Assembly: GCA_036245805.1 (NCBI GenBank)
Contig: BTRK01000005.1
Span: 9,734,001 to 9,798,000, forward strand
Reading direction: 5' to 3'
DNA: 64,000 nucleotides
Source of the DNA: Pristionchus mayeri
Taxonomy: Eukaryota > Nematoda > Chromadorea > Rhabditida > Neodiplogasteridae
Shown: positions 52,399 to 61,609 of the stretch, piece by piece
Layout: every line of letters starts with the position of its first letter
Numbering within the stretch: the stretch's first letter is position 1
Made by a program: the position numbers and the translations under genes
Notes under the pieces: model-generated
What the model saw: the letters and a program-made list of their open reading frames with translations, nothing else
Databases searched by the model: none
Told to the model about the DNA's origin: nothing

Positions 52399-55300
52399 CA
52401 CTGGGATCCCAGCTCTTCGCATTGGTTCCTACTTCACTGTCCACTGGGAGAAACATCAAGGGTGCGGATAGCAAAATGATTTCCGTCGAACGGATTTCCG
52501 TCGAACGGATTTCCGTCGAACGGATTTCCGTCGAGCGGATTCCCGTCGAACGGATTTCCATCGAACGGATTTCCGTCGAACGGATTTCCGTCGAACGGAT
52601 TTCCGTCGAACGGATTTCCGTCGAACGAATTTCCGTCGAACGGATTTCCGTCACTGGGATCCCAGCTCTTCGCATTGGTTCCTACTTCACTGCCCACTGG
52701 GAGAAACATCAATGGTGCGGATCTCCGTCGAACGGATTTCCGTCGAACGGATTTCCGTCACTGGGATCCCAGCTCTTCGCATTGGTTCCTACTTCACTGT
52801 CCACTGGGAGAAACATCAAGGGTGCGGATAGCAAAATGATTTCCGTCGAACGGATTTCCGTCGAACGGGTTTCCGTCCAACGTATTTCCGTCACTGGGAT
52901 CCCAGCTCTTCGCATTGGTTCCTACTTCACTGCCCACTGGGAGAAACATCAATGGTGCGGATTTCCGTCGAACGGATTTCCGTCGAACGGATTTCCGTCG
53001 AACGGATTTCCGTCGAACGGATTTCCGTCGAACGGATTTCCATCGAACGGATTTCCGTCGAACGGATTTCCGTCGAACGGATTTCCGTCACTGGGATCCC
53101 AGCTCTTCGTATTGGTTCCTACTTAGTGCCCACTGGGAGAAACATCAATGGTGCGGATTTCCGTCGAACGGATTTCCGTCGAACGGATTTCCGTCGAACG
53201 GATTTCCGTCGAACGGATTTCCATCGAACGGATTTCCGTCGAACGGATTTCCGTCACTGGGATCCCAGCTCTTCGCATTGGTTCCTACTTCACTGCCCAC
53301 TGGGAGAAACATCAAGGGTGCGGATAGCAAAATGATTTCCGTCGAACGGATTTCCGTCACTGGGATCCCAGCTCTTCGCATTGGTTCCTACTTCACTGCC
53401 CACTGGGAGAAACATCAATGGTGCGGATTTCCGTCGAACGGATTTCCGTCGAACGGATTTCCGTCGAACGGATTTCCATCGAACGGATTTCCGTCGAACG
53501 GATTTCCGTCGAACGGATTTCCGTCGAACGGATTTCCGTCGAGCGGATTTCCATCGAACGGATTTCCGTCGAACGGATTTCCGTCGAACGGATTTCCGTC
53601 GAACGGATTTCCGTCGAACGGATTTCCGTCACTGGGATCCCAGCTCTTCGCATTGGTTCCTACTTCACTGTCCACTGGGAGAAACATCAAGGGTGCGGAT
53701 AGCAAAATGATTTCCGTCGAACGGATTTCCGTCGAACGGGTTTCCGTCCAACGGATTTCCGTCACTGGGATCCCAGCTCTTCGCATTGGTTCCTACTTCA
53801 CTGCCCACTGGGAGAAACATCAATGGTGCGGATTTCCGTCGAACGGATTTCCGTCGAACGGATTTCCGTCGAACGGATTTCCGTCGAGCGGATTTCCATC
53901 GAACGGATTTCCGTCGAACGGATTTCCGTCGAACGGATTTCCGTCACTGGGATCCCAGCTCTTCGCATTGGTTCCTACTTCACTGTCCACTGGGAGAAAC
54001 ATCAAGGGTGCGGATAGCAAAATGATTTCCGTCGAACGGATTTCCGTCGAACGGGTTTCCGTCCAACGGATTTCCGTCACTGGGATCCCAGCTCTTCGCA
54101 TTGGTTCCTACTTCACTGCCCACTGGGAGAAACATCAATGGTGCGGATTTCCGTCGAACGGATTTCCGTCGAACGGATTTCCGTCGAACGGATTTCCGTC
54201 GAACGGATTTCCGTCGAGCGGATTCCCGTCGAACGGATTTCCATCGAACGGATTTCCGTCGAACGGATTTCCGTCGAACGGATTTCCGTCGAACGGATTT
54301 CCGTCGAACGAATTTCCGTCGAACGGATTTCCGTCACTGGGATCCCAGCTCTTCGCATTGGTTCCTACTTCACTGCCCACTGGGAGAAACATCAATGGTG
54401 CGGATCTCCGTCGAACGGATTTCCGTCGAACGGATTTCCGTCGAACGGATTTCCGTCACTGGGATCCCAGCTCATCGCATTGGTTCCTACTTCACTGCCA
54501 CCGGGAGAAACATCAAGGGTGCGGATAGCAAAATTATTTCCGTCGAACGGATTTCCGTCGAACGGATTTCCGTCGAACGAATTTCCGTCGAACGGATTTC
54601 CGTCACTGGGATCCCAGCTCTTCGCATTGGTTCCTACTTCACTGCCCACTGGGAGAAACATCAATGGTGCGGATTTCCGTCGAACGGATTTCCGTCGAAC
54701 GAATTTCCGTCGAACGGATTTCCGTCACTGGGATCCCAGCTCTTCGCATTGGTTCCTACTTCACTGCCCACTGGGAGAAACATCAATGGTGCGGATTTCC
54801 GTCGAACGGATTTCCGTCGAACGGATTTCCGTCGAACGGATTTCCGTCGAACGGATTTCCGTCGAACGGATTTCCATCGAACGGATTTCCGTCGAACGGA
54901 TTTCCGTCGAACGGATTTCCGTCGAACGGATTTCCGTCGAGCGGATTTCCATCGAACGGATTTCCGTCGAACGGATTTCCGTCGAACGGATTTCCGTCGA
55001 ACGGATTTCCGTCGAGCGGATTTCCATCGAACGGATTTCCGTCGAACGGATTTCCGTCGAACGGATTTCCGTCACTGGGATCCCAGCTCTTCGCATTGGT
55101 TCCTACTTCACTGTCCACTGGGAGAAACATCAAGGGTGCGGATAGCAAAATGATTTCCGTCGAACGGATTTCCGTCGAACGGATTTCCGTCGAACGGATT
55201 TCCGTCGAGCGGATTTCCATCGAACGGATTTCCGTCGAACGGATTTCCGTCGAACGGATTTCCGTCGAACGGATTTCCGTCGAACGGATTTCCGTCGAAC

Positions 55301-55415
55301 GGATTTCCGTCGAACGGATTTCCATCGAACGGATTTCCGTCGAACGGATTTCCGTCGAACGGATTTCCATCGAACGGATTTCCGTCGAACGGATTTCCCT
55401 CGAACGGATTTCCGT
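52399..55415 (+). repeat. ~3,016-bp higher-order repeat, copy 1
   Basis: Landmarks at 52709, 52915, 52952, 53145, 53381, 53786 and 54101 recur exactly 3,016 bp later. The block includes a GATTCCCG/AACGA tract, a GATCTCC linker pair, the TCCAACGTATTT module, a type E linker at about 53123 and two TCCAACGGATTT modules. Its distal part (54.66-55.4 kb) is a long segment with GAGCG/CCATCG doublets spaced 75 bp apart and a final CCCTCG unit. Confidence 0.9.
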
Positions 55416-57986
55416 CACTGGGATCCCAGCTCTTCGCATTGGTTCCTACTTCACTGTCCACTGGAGAAACATCAAGGGTGCGGATAGCAAAATGATTTCC
55501 GTCGAACGGATTTCCGTCGAACGGATTTCCGTCGAACGGATTTCCGTCGAGCGGATTCCCGTCGAACGGATTTCCATCGAACGGATTTCCGTCGAACGGA
55601 TTTCCGTCGAACGGATTTCCGTCGAACGGATTTCCGTCGAACGAATTTCCGTCGAACGGATTTCCGTCACTGGGATCCCAGCTCTTCGCATTGGTTCCTA
55701 CTTCACTGCCCACTGGGAGAAACATCAATGGTGCGGATCTCCGTCGAACGGATTTCCGTCGAACGGATTTCCGTCACTGGGATCCCAGCTCTTCGCATTG
55801 GTTCCTACTTCACTGTCCACTGGGAGAAATATCAAGGGTGCGGATAGCGAAATGATTTCCGTCGAACGGATTTCCGTCGAACGGGTTTCCGTCCAACGTA
55901 TTTCCGTCACTGGGATCCCAGCTCTTCGCATTGGTTCCTACTTCACTGCCCACTGGGAGAAACATCAATGGTGCGGATTTCCGTCGAACGGATTTCCGTC
56001 GAACGGATTTCCGTCGAACGGATTTCCGTCGAACGGATTTCCGTCGAACGGATTTCCATCGAACGGATTTCCGTCGAACGGATTTCCGTCGAACGGATTT
56101 CCGTCACTGGGATCCCAGCTCTTCGTATTGGTTCCTACTTAGTGCCCACTGGGAGAAACATCAATGGTGCGGATTTCCGTCGAACGGATTTCCGTCGAAC
56201 GGATTTCCGTCGAACGGATTTCCGTCGAACGGATTTCCATCGAACGGATTTCCGTCGAACGGATTTCCGTCACTGGGATCCCAGCTCTTCGCATTGGTTC
56301 CTACTTCACTGCCCACTGGGAGAAACATCAAGGGTGCGGATAGCAAAATGATTTCCGTCGAACGGATTTCCGTCACTGGGATCCCAGCTCTTCGCATTGG
56401 TTCCTACTTCACTGCCCACTGGGAGAAACATCAATGGTGCGGATTTCCGTCGAACGGATTTCCGTCGAACGGATTTCCGTCGAACGGATTTCCATCGAAC
56501 GGATTTCCGTCGAACGGATTTCCGTCGAACGGATTTCCGTCGAACGGATTTCCGTCGAGCGGATTTCCATCGAACGGATTTCCGTCGAACGGATTTCCGT
56601 CGAACGGATTTCCGTCGAACGGATTTCCGTCGAACGGATTTCCGTCACTGGGATCCCAGCTCTTCGCATTGGTTCCTACTTCACTGTCCACTGGGAGAAA
56701 CATCAAGGGTGCGGATAGCAAAATGATTTCCGTCGAACGGATTTCCGTCGAACGGGTTTCCGTCCAACGGATTTCCGTCACTGGGATCCCAGCTCTTCGC
56801 ATTGGTTCCTACTTCACTGCCCACTGGGAGAAACATCAATGGTGCGGATTTCCGTCGAACGGATTTCCGTCGAACGGATTTCCGTCGAACGGATTTCCGT
56901 CGAGCGGATTTCCATCGAACGGATTTCCGTCGAACGGATTTCCGTCGAACGGATTTCCGTCACTGGGATCCCAGCTCTTCGCATTGGTTCCTACTTCACT
57001 GTCCACTGGGAGAAACATCAAGGGTGCGGATAGCAAAATGATTTCCGTCGAACGGATTTCCGTCGAACGGGTTTCCGTCCAACGGATTTCCGTCACTGGG
57101 ATCCCAGCTCTTCGCATTGGTTCCTACTTCACTGCCCACTGGGAGAAACATCAATGGTGCGGATTTCCGTCGAACGGATTTCCGTCGAACGGATTTCCGT
57201 CGAACGGATTTCCGTCGAACGGATTTCCGTCGAGCGGATTCCCGTCGAACGGATTTCCATCGAACGGATTTCCGTCGAACGGATTTCCGTCGAACGGATT
57301 TCCGTCGAACGGATTTCCGTCGAACGAATTTCCGTCGAACGGATTTCCGTCACTGGGATCCCAGCTCTTCGCATTGGTTCCTACTTCACTGCCCACTGGA
57401 GAAACATCAATGGTGCGGATCTCCGTCGAACGGATTTCCGTCGAACGGATTTCCGTCGAACGGATTTCCGTCACTGGGATCCCAGCTCATCGCATTGGTT
57501 CCTACTTCACTGCACCGGGAGAAACATCAAGGGTGCGGATAGCAAAATTATTTCCGTCGAACGGATTTCCGTCGAACGGATTTCCGTCGAACGGATTTCC
57601 GTCGAACGGATTTCCGTCGAACGAATTTCCGTCGAACGGATTTCCGTCACTGGGATCCCAGCTCTTCGCATTGGTTCCTACTTCACTGCCCACTGGAGAA
57701 ACATCAATGGTGCGGATTTCCGTCGAACGGATTTCCGTCGAACGAATTTCCGTCGAACGGATTTCCGTCACTGGGATCCCAGCTCTTCGCATTGGTTCCT
57801 ACTTCACTGCCACCGGGAGAAACATCAAGGGTGCGGATAGCAAAATTATTTCCGTCGAACGGATTCCGTCGAACGGATTTCCGTCGAACGGATTTCCGTC
57901 GAACGGATTTCCGTCGAGCGGATTTCCATCGAACGGATTTCCGTCGAACGGATTTCCGTCGAACGGATTTCCGTCACTGGGATCAC
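55416..57986 (+). repeat. ~3,016-bp higher-order repeat, copy 2, cut by the gap
   Basis: This is the same block as 52399 onward until about 57.6 kb, with single-base losses absent from copy 1 (CACTGGAGAAAC near 55463, 57397 and 57694, TGCACCGGG near 57513, GGATTCCGTC near 57864). The last bases before the gap read GGGATCAC, differing from the invariant GGGATCCC. The 3' part resembles 45.0-45.8 kb as well as the sequence right of the gap. Confidence 0.87.
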
Positions 57987-58486
57987 NNNNNNNNNNNNNN
58001 NNNNNNNNNNNNNNNNNNNNNNNNNNNNNNNNNNNNNNNNNNNNNNNNNNNNNNNNNNNNNNNNNNNNNNNNNNNNNNNNNNNNNNNNNNNNNNNNNNNN
58101 NNNNNNNNNNNNNNNNNNNNNNNNNNNNNNNNNNNNNNNNNNNNNNNNNNNNNNNNNNNNNNNNNNNNNNNNNNNNNNNNNNNNNNNNNNNNNNNNNNNN
58201 NNNNNNNNNNNNNNNNNNNNNNNNNNNNNNNNNNNNNNNNNNNNNNNNNNNNNNNNNNNNNNNNNNNNNNNNNNNNNNNNNNNNNNNNNNNNNNNNNNNN
58301 NNNNNNNNNNNNNNNNNNNNNNNNNNNNNNNNNNNNNNNNNNNNNNNNNNNNNNNNNNNNNNNNNNNNNNNNNNNNNNNNNNNNNNNNNNNNNNNNNNNN
58401 NNNNNNNNNNNNNNNNNNNNNNNNNNNNNNNNNNNNNNNNNNNNNNNNNNNNNNNNNNNNNNNNNNNNNNNNNNNNNNNNNNNNNN
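57987..58486. other. Assembly gap, exactly 500 N
   Basis: Five hundred consecutive N. A round number indicates a placeholder of unknown true length, not a measured distance. The flanking sequence on both sides is the same satellite. Contig-end quality appears reduced on both sides. Confidence 0.99.
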
Positions 58487-60075
58487 GTGCTCTTCGCATT
58501 GGTTCCTACTTCACTGCCCACTGGGAGAAACATCAATGGTGCGGATTTCCGTCGAACGGATTTCCGTCGAACGGATTTCCGTCGAACGGATTTCCATCGA
58601 ACGGATTTCCGTCGAACGGATTTCCGTCGAACGGATTTCCGTCGAACGGATTTCCGTCGAGCGGATTTCCATCGAACGGATTTCCGTCGAACGGATTTCC
58701 GTCGAACGGATTTCCGTCGAACGGATTTCCGTCGAACGGATTTCCGTCACTGGGATCCCAGCTCTTCGCATTGGTTCCTACTTCACTGGTCCACTGGGAG
58801 AAACATCAAGGGTGCGGATAGCAAAATGATTTCCGTCGAACGGATTTCCGTCGAACGGGTTTCCGTCCAACGGATTTCCGTCACTGGGATCCCAGCTCTT
58901 CGCATTGGTTCCTACTTCACTGCCCACTGGGAGAAACATCAATGGTGCGGATTTCCGTCGAACGGATTTCCGTCGAACGGATTTCCGTCGAACGGATTTC
59001 CGTCGAGCGGATTTCCATCGAACGGATTTCCGTCGAACGGATTTCCGTCGAACGGATTTCCGTCACTGGGATCCCAGCTCTTCGCATTGGTTCCTACTTC
59101 ACTGTCCACTGGGAGAAACATCAAGGGTGCGGATAGCAAAATGATTCCGTCGAACGGATTTCGTCGAACGGGTTTCCGTCCAACGGATTTCCGTCACTGG
59201 GATCCCAGCTCTTCGCATTGGTTCCTACTTCACTGCCCACTGGGAGAAACATCAATGGTGCGGATTTCCGTCGAACGGATTTCCGTCGAACGGATTTCCG
59301 TCGAACGGATTTCCGTCGAACGGATTTCCGTCGAGCGGATTCCCGTCGAACGGATTTCCATCGAACGGATTTCCGTCGAACGGATTTCCGTCGAACGGAT
59401 TTCCGTCGAACGGATTTCCGTCGAACGAATTTCCGTCGAACGGATTTCCGTCACTGGGATCCCAGCTCTTCGCATTGGTTCCTACTTCACTGCCCACTGG
59501 GAGAAACATCAATGGTGCGGATCTCCGTCGAACGGATTTCCGTCGAACGGATTTCCGTCGAACGGATTTCCGTCACTGGGATCCCAGCTCATCGCATTGG
59601 TTCCTACTTCACTGCCACCGGGAGAAACATCAAGGGTGCGGATAGCAAAATTATTTCCGTCGAACGGATTTCCGTCGAACGGATTTCCGTCGAACGAATT
59701 TCCGTCGAACGGATTTCCGTCACTGGGATCCCAGCTCTTCGCATTGGTTCCTACTTCACTGCCCACTGGGAGAAACATCAATGGTGCGGATTTCCGTCGA
59801 ACGGATTTCCGTCGAACGAATTTCGTCGAACGGATTTCCGTCACTGGGATCCCAGCTCTTCGCATTGGTTCCTACTTCACTGCCACCGGGAGAAACATCA
59901 AGGGTGCGGATAGCAAAATTATTTCCGTCGAACGGATTTCCGTCGAACGGATTTCCGTCGAACGGATTTCCGTCGAACGGATTTCCGTCGAACGGATTTC
60001 CGTCGAGCGGATTTCCATCGAACGGATTTCCGTCGAACGGATTTCCGTCGAACGGATTTCCGTCACTGGGATCCC
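58487..60075 (+). repeat. Post-gap segment nearly duplicating the pre-gap contig end
   Basis: After a mismatched GTG, the sequence enters CTCTTCGC at 58490 and follows 56388-57986 module for module. It is 1,586 bp against 1,599 bp. The 13-bp difference is fully accounted for: one tract has 4 monomers here and 6 on the left (59652 versus 57552), another has 9 here and 8 on the left, and single-base indels make up the rest. Indels on this side include an extra G near 58789, GATTCCG near 59144, ATTTCGTCG near 59161 and 59823, and CATTGTTCC near 60090 just beyond. Confidence 0.88.
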
Positions 60076-60264
60076 AGCTCTTCGCATTGTTCCTACTTCA
60101 CTGTCCACTGGGAGAAACATCAAGGGTGCGGATAGCAAAATGATTTCCGTCGAACGGATTTCCGTCGAACGGGTTTTCCGTCCAACGGATTTCCGTCACT
60201 GGGATCCCAGCTCTTCGCATTGGTTCCTACTTCACTGCCCACTGGGAGAAACATCAATGGTGCG

Positions 60265-60804
60265 GATTTCCGTCGAACGGATTTCCATCGAACGGATTTC
60301 CGTCGAACGGATTTCCGTCGAACGGATTTCCGTCGAACGGATTTCCGTCGAACGGATTTCCGTCGAACGGATTTCCGTCGAGCGGATTTCCATCGAACGG
60401 ATTTCCGTCGAACGGATTTCCGTCGAACGGATTTCCGTCGAACGGATTTCCGTCGAACGGATTTCCGTCGAACGGATTTCCGTCGAACGGATTTCCGTCG
60501 AACGGATTTCCGTCGAGCGGATTTCCATCGAACGGATTTCCGTCGAACGGATTTCCGTCGAACGGATTTCCGTCGAACGGATTTCCGTCGAACGGATTTC
60601 CGTCGAACGGATTTCCGTCGAGCGGATTTCCATCGAACGGATTTCCGTCGAACGGATTTCCGTCGAACGGATTTCCGTCGAACGGATTTCCGTCGAACGG
60701 ATTTCCATCGAACGGATTTCCGTCGAACGGATTTCCGTCGAACAGATTTCCATCGAACGGATTTCCGTCGAACGAATTTCCGTCGAACGAATTTCCCTCG
60801 AACG
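60265..60804 (+). repeat. Longest uninterrupted 15-bp monomer tract found (36 units)
   Basis: Exactly 540 bp, or 36 monomers, lie between a type A linker and the next partial monomer. Numbering the unit G1 A2 T3 T4 T5 C6 C7 G8 T9 C10 G11 A12 A13 C14 G15, the tract is mostly consensus. Interspersed are the A13-to-G unit followed by the G8-to-A unit (GAGCG then CCATCG), with the CCATCG units after GAGCG starting at 60385, 60520 and 60625, which is 9- and 7-unit spacing. The 3' end carries a GAACAG unit, two AACGA units and a CCCTCG unit. Other long tracts are 61115-61609 (33 units), 39192-39641 (30 units) and 15353-15727 (25 units). Confidence 0.95.
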
Positions 60805-61114
60805 GATTTCCGTCACTGGGATCCCAGCTCTTCGCATTGGTTCCTACTTCACTGTCCACTGGGAGAAACATCAAGGGTGCGGATAGCAAAATGATTTCCG
60901 TCGAACGGATTTCCGTCGAGCGGATTCCGTCGAACGGATTTCCATCGAACGGATTTCCGTCGAACGGATTTCCGTCGAACGGATTTCCGTCGAACGGATT
61001 TCCGTCGAACGAATTTCCGTCGAACGGATTTCCGTCACTGGGATCCCAGCTCTTCGCATTGGTTCCTACTTCACTGTCCACTGGGAGAAACATCAAGGGT
61101 GCGGATAGCAAAAT

Positions 61115-61609
61115 GATTTCCGTCGAACGGATTTCCGTCGAGCGGATTCCCGTCGAACGGATTTCCATCGAACGGATTTCCGTCGAACGGATTTCCGTCG
61201 AGCGGATTCCCGTCGAACGGATTTCCATCGAACGGATTTCCGTCGAACGGATTTCCGTCGAACGGATTTCCGTCGAGCGGATTCCCGTCGAACGGATTTC
61301 CATCGAACGGATTTCCGTCGAACGGATTTCCGTCGAACGGATTTCCGTCGAGCGGATTCCCGTCGAACGGATTTCCATCGAACGGATTTCCGTCGAACGG
61401 ATTTCCGTCGAGCGGATTCCCGTCGAACGGATTTCCATCGAACGGATTTCCGTCGAACGGATTTCCGTCGAACGGATTTCCGTCGAACGGATTTCCATCG
61501 AACGGATTTCCGTCGAACGGATTTCCGTCGAACGGATTTCCATCGAACGGATTTCCGTCGAACGGATTTCCCTCGAACGGATTTCCGTCGAACGAATTTC
61601 CGTCGAACG
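61115..61609 (+). repeat. 33-monomer tract with nested 60/75-bp higher-order repeat
   Basis: GATTCCCG units start at 61145, 61205, 61280, 61355 and 61415, spaced 60, 75, 75 and 60 bp (4 or 5 monomers). Each is preceded by a GAGCG unit and followed by a CCATCG unit. The pattern is a multi-variant block amplified inside a tract, with one-monomer length slippage between copies. The tract ends with CCATCG, CCCTCG and AACGA units before the next linker. Confidence 0.93.

Noticed and set aside
55931..60886. Longest forward open frame (1,651 codons) as a gene
   Set aside because: It runs through 500 N and changes from DFRRT to RISVE to GFPSN strings at each linker. Neighbouring frames are equally open, and near-gap indels alter it. 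There is no sign of coding selection.
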